Of a stretch of 64,000 bases of DNA, positions 48,101 through 63,100 are shown piece after piece. The stretch's first letter is position 1. Every line of letters starts with the position of its first letter. The position numbers and the translations under genes were made by a program. The notes beneath the pieces were generated by a model, which made no database searches, was not told the origin of the DNA, and saw nothing but the letters and a program-made list of their open reading frames with translations. Origin of the DNA: Lutraria lutraria (taxonomy: Eukaryota; Mollusca; Bivalvia; Venerida; Mactridae); NCBI GenBank assembly GCA_964023205.1, contig OZ026835.1:2807053-2871052 (forward strand), read 5' to 3'.

Positions 48101-51100
48101 TCAATTGGCTACCCTATATAAGTAAATATGATTGCAAAACTGCTTTAAAATCTGTTGAAACAAATCAAACATTAAAGCTGATTTTACTTTTAAATTTGTT
48201 TTTATTTCGATGTTTTCCATTTATAAAAGTAGTAATTATTTGTAACTCTGTTGTTGTTCTTCAGTTTAACAGATGTTCCTTGTGTAAGTGGTTCATTGAT
48301 GACTGATAGTTTCAGTAAACTTCTAGATGAAGCTGATGAGTATGATCTTATACATGATCTCATTCTACAGGTAAACATTTACATGATCTCATATTTCAAT
48401 CTACAGGTAAACATTTACATTATCTCAGATCTCAATCTACAGGTAAACATTTACATGATCTCATTCTACAGGTAAACATTTACATGATCTCAGATCTCAT
48501 TCTACCATTTGTAATTATACAGGTAAACATTTATAAATACAAACTACCTCTATTGGAAAGCATTAACATGATCTTATTATATTATAATAAACATTTACTT
48601 AAAATTCTTTCCACAGGTAAACATTATGTTCTCATTTATCCAGTAAAAAGTGATGAAATAACTCTTATTCAATCCTCATTTTTATGAACAGAACAACAAT
48701 TTAATCTGGCTTCTATGTATTTACATGTTATTTTCACTGATCAATTACTTATGATTCTTTTTTTGGATAAGTGTTAGTGTTTTATTATGCTGATTCTTGG
48801 AGGAAGTGTTTATGCAGTCATTATTTTAGATAAAATTTGATTAGTACAGTTGAATTGCAAATGTTAATGCCACTGGAATGTCTGAACATTTGCCGGGACT
48901 GCAAATATTTAACATTAGTAGCATTTCATTTTCAAACTTTTGTATTTCATACTTTTCAACTTTAACTGTATTTATTTTTTACCTTTTTTATGTGCTAAAT
49001 AAGTTAACTCATTGAATATGATATTTTTATTAGAAATAACTACAAAGGTAAATGTGGTGTTGTTTCATTTGAGTCATTCTTTACTTTTTGCGTCTTATTA
49101 TTGATTATTTATTTTCCACAGGTACACAACCAGAGATGGCCTGTACATAAATACATCCTAGTTAATCGTTGTGCTAACTTTCCTAGTCTTCTGGTGAATA
49201 ATGCTCAATCATTGTCAGATAGAGACATTCCAGTAATCAATATTACAAACATTCATCCACAAATCTTAGAACAGTTGTTGTTGTACGTGTACACAGATTC
49301 ATGCGATCTGCTTCGTATTGGTGCTAAATTTGAACTCAGTGATGACGGACCGCATCCCAATCATCATGAAGATATCTTTCACTTGGATTTAAATGATGCC
49401 CGTACTGACTCCAACATGAGTTCAGGCAATAAAAGAATGTCAGCTTATGAAGTTGTGACACAAGAAAAGGGAAAAAAGAAACAGTCAGTGAACAGCCAAC
49501 AGGATAAGAATGTCAATGATAATGAAAGAAATCCAATTAAACTTTTGATTGATGTTGCCAAGAAATGGGGAGTTAAAGGACTTGCAAAGAAGTATGTCCT
49601 ATATTGTTAGATCTTTTATTGATTTTTTTTAAAGTTGCACTCAAGCCTCTGTAAGTGGCCACATCCAAATAAGGGCCACCCTGTGAATAAAGGACATTCT
49701 TTTAGAAAGTGTCATTGATAACCACTATCAAACAAAAGTCAAACTTGATAGTAAATGATTTCCTTTGAATTAAGGCTAACCTTGTTCAATTTTTACCAGC
49801 CATATTAGCTCAGAAGGTAGATTGGCAGGTCCAGGGAGATCCAAATCCTGGGGCCTAAATTAAAAATATATTTGTTTGCCCTTTACCGACCCTGAATTTT
49901 AGAAGAGGGTCGGTAGGTAGGAAAAATATTTTATTTTATTTACCTAGCATGAAATTACACTTCAATCTAGAAGCATTCTATATAGTCATTTTATGTATTC
50001 TACTACCATACAACCATTTATAGTTTGTTTTAAAATCAACAATAAACATGTAATGAGTGCCTTAACACACTTTATTGTTTTCCTTCATTAATTCAAATGA
50101 TACCTACATGTACTTTAAATGTTTATCGAAAGCACTGAGTGTACATACATGTATATTTTCCCAAGTATAAAAATAAAGTTCTCCCAGATTTGCAATAAAA
50201 TCTTTTGAGTAGGCATGATTTTTTCGGGTCGGTCGGTAAAGGGCAAACATACTTAATTTTAATTTAAGCCTGGGCGTGGTACAAGTCCTCTATGCCATAA
50301 TGATTGAAGACATGGTGTCTATGGTCATAGTACCTCTACCTTTGATCTTCCTTTCGGAAAAGTTGGATACTTGTGGAGAACAAATCTTATACTGGTTCAG
50401 ACTGGGGGAAACTGTCTGTTAGTATATAAACTGTAATACTGCTGAATGCAAGCATAAAAAACAAGGAAAAATATTAATTTTTATACTTCATTCATTTAAC
50501 TATCAAAACAAATACTATCTATGTAGAAGTCATATAAATCTGTGTCTCTCTACTGACCATTGTTTTCATTGACTGCACATGTATTCAATTTGTCCCCAAC
50601 AGTAACATTTTGGTATTTGATTTTTAACTACCTGTATTTGTTGAATATTAATACAGGTTGGGATGTGTCACAATCAAGAAAGGTAGAATCTGTTCTTCTG
50701 GGAAACCAATGCCAAAACCATCAATTAGATTTGACAGGAATAAACTGAAGTAAGTGAAATAAATTATCAATGTATATGATCAATTAATCAATCAGTCAGT
50801 TGATCAGCCAACAGTCTTCATGCTAACCCACTAGCCGACAGCCCGGGGCTAGTAAATTTCTATTTGGGCTAGTGAACTTTCTAAAGATTGTGTATTCAGG
50901 CTGGTGGTAAATTGTCTATTTTCAATAGTCCATATATAGTTTGGGCTAGTGATTTTAAAACATTAGTTCAAACACTGGTCAATCAATATATCAGTCAATA
51001 ATATATCCATGTTTCACAAACACTTCTTGTTACTTTCCAGAGACTCAAAATGGGAATTATATGATGTATGTATTAAGTCTGAAGATGATAGCATCTTCCA

Positions 51101-54100
51101 GTGTCACAAATGTGTACTGGTTGCCAGGTTGGAATACTTTCATAGCATGCTTGCTACAGGCTGGATGGAGGTATGTCATATATAATGTACATCATGCTAG
51201 CATGGTATCTTAATTCAAAAAGCTAAGAAAACATAATAGCTCATGTCTTTTTGAATGTTTGTGGAGCAAACTTCTTCCATATTTTTCAAGGGATTGAATT
51301 AAACTTGAAATATATTATCAATATGAAATGTATATGTGCAAGTCACAATTTTCATGCCCAGTGATCCACTCATTCCAGAGTTATGTGCGCTTGAACTTAG
51401 CCATATAGTGTACTATGGCATTTTTAGTGTCAAAGCGGCAGCAGGGTATTAGTCACCTCTGTGACAAAGCTCTAGTTCCAGAGTGATGTGCCCTTGAACT
51501 TAGCCATATACTGTACTATCGCATTTTTGTGTCAAAGCGGCATCGGGGGTATTAGTCACCTCTGTGACAAAGCTCTAGTTCCAGAGTGATGTGCCCTTGA
51601 ACTTAGCCATATACTGTACTATCGCATTTTTGTGTCAAAGCAGCACCGCGGGTATTAGTCACTTCTGTGACAAAGCTCTAGTTTATTTAGCAGTAAAATA
51701 CTTCAGGGTCAGAGTAGAGGTTGGTCAAGGAGCCATAAACTTAAACTATTTTTATACCTCCACAAACAAAGTTTGAAAGGGGGTATATTGGAGTCACTCT
51801 GTCGGTCGGTCAATCGGTTGGTTGATTGGTCAGTCCATTCTCCGTCTGTCCACATACAATATCACAAGTTTGTGATGTAGTTATATTAAACAACTCAGTA
51901 AATAAAATATAACTAAATCATGAAGTTGGAAAACCCATGAGCACACCAGGTTTAAGAAAATGTAGTTGTCACATACGAATATCCTATATTTAGAATTATC
52001 AAAACAAAGATATGAATATTTTTACCAATGCTTGTCAAATTTGCCTTTCAAGATGGCCACCAATTCAAAACAAGGGAGGTAAATATTGTAGATGTGGGAA
52101 CTATGTAATGAGCCTAATGATAGTGTAAACATTTGATTATGGTTTATTTTATAATATTGTGTTGTTTGTATTTTAGACTTCTACAAGTACTGCATTATCT
52201 CTACCTGTCCCTGGTGATATACTAGAAATACTGTTAGATTATTTGTACACAGATGAGTCAAGTGTCATCAATGGTAAATATTTCAACATCATGATTTAAC
52301 TCTAAGGTTATAAAACTTGAGAACAGTCTCTGAGCTCAAATCTCAATTCCATTCTCATAACATTATGGTTGAACAATGGTGCTGAATTATGTTTGTCAGA
52401 CTAATGTATCAATACTATCTCCATTGTCCAATAATTAACTCAGAAACATTCAGACAAGATATGAGATTTGAGCTCTGATACCGATCTCAGGTTTTATAAC
52501 CTTGGGACCCAAATCTCATTTCTTTGTCCTCTGATGTTTCTTTATGCAGTATTTGACAGCATAATTGACTTGAATATGTATCTATAAATGTAAAGCTATT
52601 TCTTTTTAACCAAAATATATTGAGATTGCAATTGAAGTTTGAGCTGGTTATCTGTGTCCAAGGTTATACAACTTGAGATTGGTCTCTGAGCTTAAAGCTC
52701 ATTTTTGTCTTCTACGCTAATATTTCTAAGCTAGTTATGCTCTGACAATAATGATATTATTGATTTGTTAGTCTGACAGTGTTATTGATTGTTACATGTA
52801 GTTAAAAACATTAGTCAGCTCTGTCTTTTCAACCATAATATCTGAGACTGCTCTCAAGTTTCTTCCATCTGAACATTTAGATTAGTCAGGCGATTTGTAA
52901 ATAAAATACAGTAATAATTTGTTGGGAGTCTCCATGGTCAAGTTCTAGTTATTACTAGCCCTTACTAAAGGCACTAAAGACAATGTTTGCTTGTGAAGAA
53001 GCTGTCCAGCTAGCTTAGGAAGGTTGAAGGTTCTCGCTAGGTGTACTCAGGGCGTTTCTTTCATCCTTAAAGCTTGTGATGTCGTCCAATGATCCTGGCA
53101 GGTGAAAAATGATTTACATTGTGTACCTAATTTCATTTGACAGTTGAAAACTAAAAAATAGATTTTTCTAAAATAAATTGAAGAGGTACATTAAACAACC
53201 AAACTGATAAAATGTTGAACATATAAAATTTCAAAGTCTTGAAATGTTCAACATTTATTATATGATTGACATATTCATGTACCTGAGTGGGCACACGGCA
53301 ACGGTGGTGAACCTTCCAGTGAAGACCAAACTGTGAAATGTTTGTAACCCCCTGTCAGTAAACAGCTGAATACTGATAATTGTTTCAATATTTTAAAAAA
53401 GCAAAACTGTGAAGTTTGTAGTGAATGTTTAAACATTGTGTTGACAAAAAAATGTAACATTTTGTTGACGAACATGATCTTCATATTTGCAGACTGCTCC
53501 AAACACATTCCTTAAAATGTTCCAACAATCCTTGTTCCTAATGCCTTATATTAACAGCATGATAGTGATAACAGATTTTTTACAGGAATCTTTTGGTACA
53601 TGTAAACAGCTGATCTGACTGTCTCTAATCTAGGCTGTATAATGTAATAGGACAAAATAGTGTTTGTTAGGAGTCAGTGTATGTAGGATACTTATTGAAA
53701 CACAAACAATATTGTTCTATTGTTTTTCTAAAACTTTTTAGAGGGAAGGGGAAGCATCTCACCAACAGACGGGGTCATTTGATAACCTTTTCAGAATTCT
53801 AGGTAGAAGAATGTCCCTGATGTACACAGGTTGAACCATCAACCTGGTGTAAACTAGCTTTGCAGCTTTCTCATGTGATCCCAGATGGAATTGAACTCAC
53901 ATTAGTGAGGGGCTAGTGAATGTGCTCATAATGAGCTTTTGTTGTCACCTTCCGTCAATCATGCATTGTGCGTCAAGAAGTGGTGTCCATATTTAATTCA
54001 AACGACAATTCCTCCTACATCATTATGCCAATTGCAATCAAACTTTCCTGGAATGATCCCTGGTGGTCCCCATTCATAGTTGTTCAAAAGATTGAATTTC

Positions 54101-57100
54101 ATTAAAAACTCTTATTGCCATGGCAACCAATAGGAAAACCTTTTAAAAATCTTCTTGCCTGAAATCACAATTCCTAGAGCTTAAATATTGACCCCACCAC
54201 TGGGGTAACTTGACTTTACATAGGCTCATACAGGAAAAAAAATCCAAATGTTCTTTTCTGGTGAGTGATTATAGGGCCATCTTGGCCCTTTTGTTTTTAT
54301 CAGGAACCAATACCATTAGACCACAGTGGCCCCTTACCTGAGCTACTGGTATGTTAAATAACATATCAAGTTTGGGAACATACAGTGCATTTTGAAGTTT
54401 TTGAACAGCTCATTAACTCATTAATTCGCCACCGTATATAACTGAAAAATTGTTGAAAAATGGCGATTAACTCAAATAAATAAAAGAAGCCTTTGAAACT
54501 GATATAAAATGTCCTGGGGATGTTAGTTTTGGCTTCAGTTTCATATACATTTTAGGTACACTGAATGTAGAATTGTTATGTAACATATTAGTGGTTGCTG
54601 ATCAGATGTTAGTTACAAGATTAAAAGAGATTTGTGAATCTTGTATAGCTGTGCTTGGTAAGTATTTCTTTATATGTACAGTAAAACCTTGATTATCCAA
54701 AATCGACCGGACCAAATTATTGTTTCGGATAATCCATGGTTTCCGATAACACATTTCGGATAATTGAGTTTATTTTGCATCGAAATGCATAGAAGGACAT
54801 CAGGACTGAAAATTCATTTTGGTTAACACCAGGTTTTCGGATAATCTGAGTTCAGAAAATCAAGGTTTTACTGTATATACCTTTTAAGTTCTATGTACGG
54901 TACTTTTAATATACTTTTTAAGTTCTATGTATTTTTACTATAAAATTGTAATAAAAAATTGTTTTCTGTTTTATCAGACCATGCCAAATTGAAAATTGAG
55001 TTGGCCTGGTTATTTAATTGGGGTTCTTGGTCGAGCAGACTAGCTGGTGAATAGCTGGCATAATTTGAGGATTGATGTCTGTTCATTGTCTTTAGTTTAG
55101 GTTGATCAATTATGCTGGTTATATAGCAAGTTGTTTATGGAGACAGAGCTTTTGGAATTGTACTGGTATCTAATATTATAAACAGGATATCACTTTCCAC
55201 TCTATCAACCCTTCAATTTTTTTTTTATAATTTGGTTGATAAAAAAAACTATTTTATAACTGTTTATAGTTAAGTTTTTGGACTGTTTTTAGCTCACATG
55301 TCACAAAGTGACAAAGTGAGCTATTAGGATCACTCTCCGTCCGGCGTCGTGCGTCGTGCGTCGTCAAACTTTATGTTGTGACCACACTAGGGGCCACATT
55401 TTTGGCTCAATTTTAGCAAAACTGGGTCAGAACGTTAATATCAACAAAATCTCGGACGAGTTCGATATTGGGCCATTTTGGGTCAAAAACTAGGTCAGCA
55501 GGGCCAAATAAGGGAAAACCTTGTGAACACTTTAGAAATCACTGTTTTAAATTTATATTCATGAAACTCTGTCAGAATGTTTATTTTAATAATATGTAGG
55601 TCAAGTTTGAAAATGGGTAATTTCTGTAGTAAAATTAGGTCACTAGGGCAAATTGCTGGAAAACCTTGTGAACACTCTAGAAGTCACTGTTTTGATTGGA
55701 TGATCATGAAACCTTGTCAGAATGTTTGTCTTCATAATATCTTGGACGAGTTCGAACATGGGTCATCTGGGGTCAAAAACTAGGTCGCTAGGTCAAATCT
55801 TATGAAAAACCATGTTTACACTGTAGATTTCACAGTTATTATTGGATCTTCACCAAACTTTGTCAAATCGTTTGTTTTAATGATATAATGGTCAAGTATA
55901 AATATGGGTCATCTGGGGTCAATAACTAGGTCACCAGGTCAAATATTAGGAAAACTTTGTTAACACTGTAGATGTCACAGTTTTAATTGGATCTTCACCA
56001 AACCTTGTCAAAATGTTTGCCTCAATGATATGTGGGTCAAGGATGAACATGGGTCATCCGGGTTTAAAAACTGGGTCACAAGGTCAAATCTTAGGTAAAA
56101 ATCTTGTAAAAGCTCTAAATGTCATGGTTTTGATTGGATCTTGGCCAAACCTTGTCAGATTGTTTGTCTTAATGATATTAAGGACAAGTTCAAATATGGG
56201 TCACCTAGGGTCAAAAACCAGGTCACAAGGTCAAATCTTAGGAAAACCTTATTAACACTGTAGATGTCAAATTTTGATCATATCTTCACCAAACCTAGTC
56301 AGACTGTTTGTCTTAATGATATGTAAGACAAATTCGAACATAGGTCGTCTGGGGTCAAAAACTAGGTCACCGGTTCAAAACAATGTTTTAATGAGTGAAC
56401 AGTGATTGTCATGTGAGCGATATAGGGCCATCTTGGCCCTCTTGTTGTGTTATATGATTTTGGTTATAAACCATTTTTACAAACCACAAAAATAATGAAA
56501 TATTTTATTTTCAAACTTGATTATCAAAGTGTTATTTTTGTTTTCAGTCACCTTGAAAAATGTGGGGGAGCTTCTAGAATTTTCTACGATGTACAATGCC
56601 AATCAGTTAAAGGCAACTTGCCAGCAATATATCTCCTTGAATTTATCAGCTCTCCTTGAAGGGAGGTGAGTATTGAGCATAGGGCCTCTTTTGGCTTCTA
56701 CTCTGTGCATGCTATCAGATTGATATCAAGGCAAGAAACATGTTTCTTCACACATATGCTTAATATAATATTAGCACTGTATAACTTAAGCACAATGAAT
56801 AGTTCCTATAAAATTTTATACTTGGAAGTCTAAATATTGATTTCTTGAACAACATCCAATGTGACAGTCTTCAAGATAAACAAGGTAATTAAGGCTTCAA
56901 AATTAGTCAAGAGACCATGATTTGTGCTCAAGATATCGAGATAATGATGCTTGTAATAAACATGTAAATTTATATAATTATAAAAGATGACAGGACTTGA
57001 AGATCTCCTCATGTTATGTCTAGAGCTTGTGATATCAATGATCGTAATAACCATCAGGGGTGTCAATATTCAGGAAATATCGGGAATTTTGGATTTATCT

Positions 57101-60100
57101 GTACTGAGAGAGCTATGATGAATGAGCTTGACAAAAGTTATTTGATGAAAATATCTCAAGAATTGGCAAAGTTATGGTCAATTTAATCTGCTCTGAAGGA
57201 TTTTCTTTAAAACAAAATAAGTATGGAGACAATGTGGTCTAATAAGGCCTCTTGTTTAGAAAAAAATGGTCTGCCACATATGATTTTCAGGATTTTTAAT
57301 TTGGCTCTATTGACACCTGTGAGAACAATGTTTTATTATAATGTGTTTTATCGCATGTATTAAACATGCCTATAGATTATGTTGTAGCTATGTTTGTAAT
57401 CTAGTGTTATATATTATCTACTTTTTTCAGGTATTTAGATGTTCTGAGTGATGACGTGATAAGAGAACTTTCTATGTATTATAAAGATGTGGTATGTACA
57501 AATATTACTGTTACAGTGAAACCCATGTTAGCAGTCACCTCCAAATAAAGGCCACCCTTTGAATAAAGGCCATTCTTTTAAAAACTTCAATTTATTATTC
57601 AGAATCAAATGATCTCCAAATAAAGGCCACCTTTCAATAAAGGCCACATTATGTCTTTCCCAAGGTTAGCCTTTGTTCACAGATTTGACAGTACTGTATT
57701 TATTTTCCAGTATCCTAAGCATTTACAAAAGTATTGCCCCAGTGTACAAATTATTGGATCAACCTTCATATATACCTAGATTGTCTGTAGAATTTCTGTA
57801 ACTTGTGCCAAATTTCGTATTGTTTGGAAATCATAACTTTTAGCCTAGTCAATTATCAAATAGGTACACTTGTCAGGTGCTTGTCAAATTGGTGTTCATG
57901 ATATTATATTATCATACTATTCTGGTACAATTTTAGTTTTCTTTTCGTTCCAGATTCCAAACATGTCAAGGCGTTTGATTACGCCTTATGATGAAGGCCC
58001 AGATAAAGCATATCTGGAATTCTTGGCCTCACAGACAAATGATGATTCTGAAAATCTTGTTACTGGGGCCAGTTATGAACAGAAAAAGGGTAAATCGAAG
58101 AGAAAGAGAAATAGGACTAAGAGCTCAACAGAAGATCAAGAAAAGGCTTCTGAAAGGGGTCAAAGAAGGGTCTCCGAGAGACTGCTATCCATTAGTTCAG
58201 ACGTGAGCGTTAAATCAGACACTGAAACAGCAGACATACATGATTTAAACATAGATTGTTTTCATACTGCTCTGGTGAGTCCTTCATGTTCTTGTTGCTG
58301 CTAATGCTGATGTTCCTGATGATGATTTAAATGATGAAAGTAATGATTAATGTTATGAAGATAATTAGGGGAGACATAATGATCTTAATCCTGTTGGTTG
58401 GTAGGTCTGTCCATATTTGGTGTCCGGACCATAACTAGCATGTCTCTTGGACAAAATAACTTTGCGGCACAATTACTCGTAATCAGAGCATGCTTTTGTT
58501 GTTCTCCAAAAATATAAATGTGCATTTGGCCACACCAATTTGATAACTTGTTCATCGGATTTGCCGCTCGCTTTTTATCAAAATTAGAAAAATAATATTA
58601 TTTTTTGTTTTTTGCTTCCGACCGCTTGCTCGTGCCGACATCTCTAAAAAAAATCCGGAACGGTACGGTGTCCCGGATTTTATCACTACAAAATTGTATT
58701 CTGCGGTGTTGCTCCATTATATATGCGGCTCTCTTTACGATACCGAGATAGTATAATATCGTAGCTGATTTTTTAAATGAATTTATTCGGTAATTCCGAA
58801 TGTTTAAACCTAAGAAGAATGTTAACTGCACGCGATATCATAGACAATCAGAAACACGTCGATTATCGTAGATAAGACCATAGAAAATATAAGTAGCGAG
58901 GAATAGGAATACGGGTGATGTTAGTTCCCAAGATGGTAGCGCTCGTGGTCTAGTCCAACTGTTTGTGACGGCGAGACTCTTTCGATTTTGCCCAGCCTTC
59001 AAAAACTGAATATTTAATTTGTTGTGTGTAGAAAAATCACACATTAAAACCCGTTTGGAAAACGAAACTGGTGCAATGGTGAATAACTGCCGGTGTCATG
59101 GTAAAAATCGCCTATTCTCGAAAATTCGCTTTTCAAATAATCTGAGTTTACATGACATGTCACCGAAACGTTGACAAGTTAAACTTAAACCAACTTTCGT
59201 TAGCCCATGGTACCCATTGTAAAGAACGATTTAGAATAGCACTGTTCAGACGGTAGTTGTACACGGAGTGGCTAAAGTTCGTTGACATCGGTTATCAGTA
59301 GTCAAATTAACATGCAAAGTAAACTTTTAAGTTCAATATTAAAAATTTGACTTTTGACATAGAATTTTATGGCACGTTCACACAGATTATTGTTATTTCT
59401 ATCGATTTAAGTATACTGAAGATATCTTGGAATATTTGGTGTGGGTCTATCCTTCACTCATGGTTCTAGTTTATATAGGAATTAAGGGTAAATTCTTTTA
59501 AAACATGTCTCCAAAATTAAACAGTTTTATCTTGTGTCCAAGTTGTGTACAGTGTCATTCCAGTGATAGATCCAGTATACAATATTATGTCGTTTTATTT
59601 TAGTAATTGTAACAAGAATATGGTATACATGGTATTGTTCTGTAAGTTTAATCTAATTTTTGTGTGCTTCTTTATGGGTGATTTATCAATTTTCATATAA
59701 AAAAAGAATAGAATAAAGACATTAAAAGTGTTATCACTGGTAAACCTAAGGGTTATTGAAACTACTAAAAATACAGATTCTTTATTTGCTTGATCACATG
59801 CTTGTTTGAAATAGAAAAGCTTTTTAAATTTTTTTCGCTTGTTTTGAAAGAAGGAAAATAAAAAAAAATATTAAAATTATTTTTTCGCTCGCTCGCTCGC
59901 TCGGTCAAATTGGAAAAGTAAAAAATAATATTAATAAAAGTATTTCGCTCGCTCGCTTGCTCTTTTCAGAAAAAAATCCGATGAACAAGTTATTAAATTG
60001 GTGTGGCCTTTGTTACCATAAATTTTCATGATTACATATATTACATTTGTGGCATAATTTCTTGTTTTACAAGAATCTTGTAAAATCTGAAACACAGATA

Positions 60101-63100
60101 GACACACATGTACAACAACTCTGGATAGACATTGATTTCAGAATTTAAATTATGTTATTTCTGAACATAATCTAATACAAGAGTAATACCTATTTTTAGA
60201 CATAAAATCTATTTTTAGCTTATGATATTTTTAGCCTTGAATGTAATTGTTGGTTAGAATTTGTTCAAGTTGGTAAACGTTTTTATTATTGAGTGTATTG
60301 ATTATAGATTATTGGTTTTTAAAGGGAGGGTACTGCGCTAAGACTTATCTACATCATTCTGTTGTATCTATTTACAAAAATTGCTAGGAAATTAATGAAA
60401 AATATTTTAAATTTTCTTATTTTAAATTATTTTATTTTGTCATGTATTTTGTGAGATTTTCAATTAAATCAGTGTTTGAATTTATGATCAACATATTGTA
60501 AATACTGTTTAATTTTATGTAATTTCTTAAGTTAATTCTCAGTGTATTGTCGTAAGTTAATATATTCCTAAATCTAATGATAGTTTAACATACTTTGATC
60601 TTTCAAAGTTGTATGGTCAAGCATACACAAGTAAAGTAATTTTTTCGTGTACTGTACAACACATGTTGTACTGAACAAAAATGTATTGTTGGTTTTTACA
60701 CTGATGTTAGCAGGAAGTATTGAGGGAGCTGAAGGCAATGTACGTAGTGTCCACAATAGTTGTCCACTTTCTGATCTTCATCTAATTTGGTCAAAATGTT
60801 GATAGATGTAATGTCTTGGTCAAATTCTATAACCAGTAAAATCACAATCAGCCAAAATGATGACATATACCTTGTCCACTCTCTGAGCTGAATACTTCTA
60901 TACTTTTCTTCACCAGATAACTTACATTTGTACATTTGAGTGGAACCACTGGCCTGGAACCACTGGCCTGGAACCACTGGCCTGACACTGAGCATGACAG
61001 CTTCCTCACATGTGAAATTAGTCAACTTGAACTCGCTGCAGTTTGGGTGGTGGCTAGTGAATACTTGCAGACATGCCCTTTATTACAATGTTGATAATGT
61101 TGCGGCAGAATGACAATTTTGACTAGAGTTTATTGTGCATGTTTACTTTTTGTCAGTTAAATATCTCTAGGATTGGTTGAACCATGCCTCCCTTAATTTT
61201 AGGTAGGTATATAATTCCATGATATGTCAGACAGATTCCAAAATCTAGCACATGTAACTACAACAAAGAAGTAGCATTCTATTAGTACATTATCGTTCTG
61301 AACATCATCATTTTATAGTGGGATTTCAGGCGTATGACTTTATTATGAAATTACACATTCATGAATCATGTGATGTTTCAGAGCCTGAAGTCGCCTCACA
61401 GTCCTGGTATTCAGAACAATATGAAGTCACCATTACAGCTGAACTCACCAAAGTCTCCGGATCAGAGCTTATTATTGTCTCCATCAACTGATGCTAGTCA
61501 TGTGACTGCTGTAAACAAGACCTCTAGTCCTAGTCTGAGAGAGATTATAATTGAGGAAGAAAGTAAAAACACTCCTAGAAAGTCTGGACAAAGGTATCTA
61601 TACAGACCCCCTGAAAATATGTAGTTGTTATAAACATGGTTTTAAAATGGACATGGTCGCTATGTATGGTGTTACTGCACATTGTCCTCTAGTGAAATAA
61701 AAAATCCTGGTTGATGTGATAACCAATCAACATTAATTTATGGTAAAGAATATTTTCATGTTTTATTATAGAAAGGGAAAGCTAAGATTAACTTATTTCA
61801 CATATTAATTGTATCATGTTTTGAGTTGAGCCATGTTTTTATATAAGTTGAAAGATAAAGAAATGTTGTACCAGAGTTAAAGACGTTTTCGGTAGTTCGC
61901 TACATTTTTCACATAGACATATAGGATTAAAATTAAAACTGAACGATGATTTTTTTTTTTAAACTTTGCATAATCGTAGCATATGATAACAGAAACATTT
62001 TAAGCGAAAAAAAATTGGGGGTCACTGATCTCGTTTTTGAGTTATCTGCCCTTGAATTTGATTTTTTGCTTATTTTAGGTCATTTCAAGGGCACCTGTAT
62101 CATTATAATTACAAATATATTTGTTTGTTGATCAAGTATTACGCCCCTTTTCAACAGTCAGAGTCATATGAGCTGGACAGTTCATCAAACCATCATTCCT
62201 GGGAAGAACCAGTACTAGACTCCCATCCTCCATAATTGACTGCCTTCTTTCTCACATAAAGAGACATGGGCGGTAGTGGGGCTCAAACCCACAACCCTCT
62301 ATCAGTATTATAGAAATGATAAAAAAAATTCTTTACTGTAAATTAATGATAAACATTTTTTTATCATTGAAGTCAGAAAGGTGGCAAGATTTCCTGGAAA
62401 GAAATCAAGAAACAACAACAACAAGGTCAAGGTCAGTCTAAAGTTCATCATGTGACATCTAGTACTGTAAGTGAAGGTAATGAGGGTAAAAATGATACAA
62501 CAAACAACCCTAGTGTTAATGAGAAAGGAGCTTGTCCATGGTAAGAATTTCTTATGCTTAAGTTTTTATTGTATTATTCTACCTGGAATGTGTTGAAATT
62601 AATATTATGAAGTTTATTTGACATGCTTTTCTAATTTTTTATCTGTGTTTCAAAATTGTGTGATTACTAAATTCTCATTCTATTAAGTCCTAAAATTAAT
62701 TGACATCCCTCCGCGTAAAGTTTAAAAAGTTCCCTTTCAATCTTCATCAAACTTGGTCAAGATTTTATGGGGCATTAACATATTCGCTATTTCAATTACC
62801 AGCTACGCCACCTCTATTGGCTCTGATTCAATAAAAAAATGATAGCCTTGTCAGTCCTTGTCAACAGCTCTTATCAATCATCACTAGATAATTTTGACAG
62901 GAGTATTTTGTGGAAGTTTCTTGTTACCAGTTTGATACCAGTTAAGGATTACAGACCCTAATACAAGCACTCATTTCTAACTATTAAACTCTTATTTATC
63001 TTCATTGAATAATGTGGATCGAATCATTTATACATTCACCATACACTTTTTCTGAATTGTGTAATTTTGGAATTTGTAAACATGAAATTAAAAATGCTAT

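Noticed and set aside
60696..61025. 109-codon minus-strand frame in IBTK intron 19
   Set aside because: TTG start, includes a 14-bp tandem repeat, no known domain.
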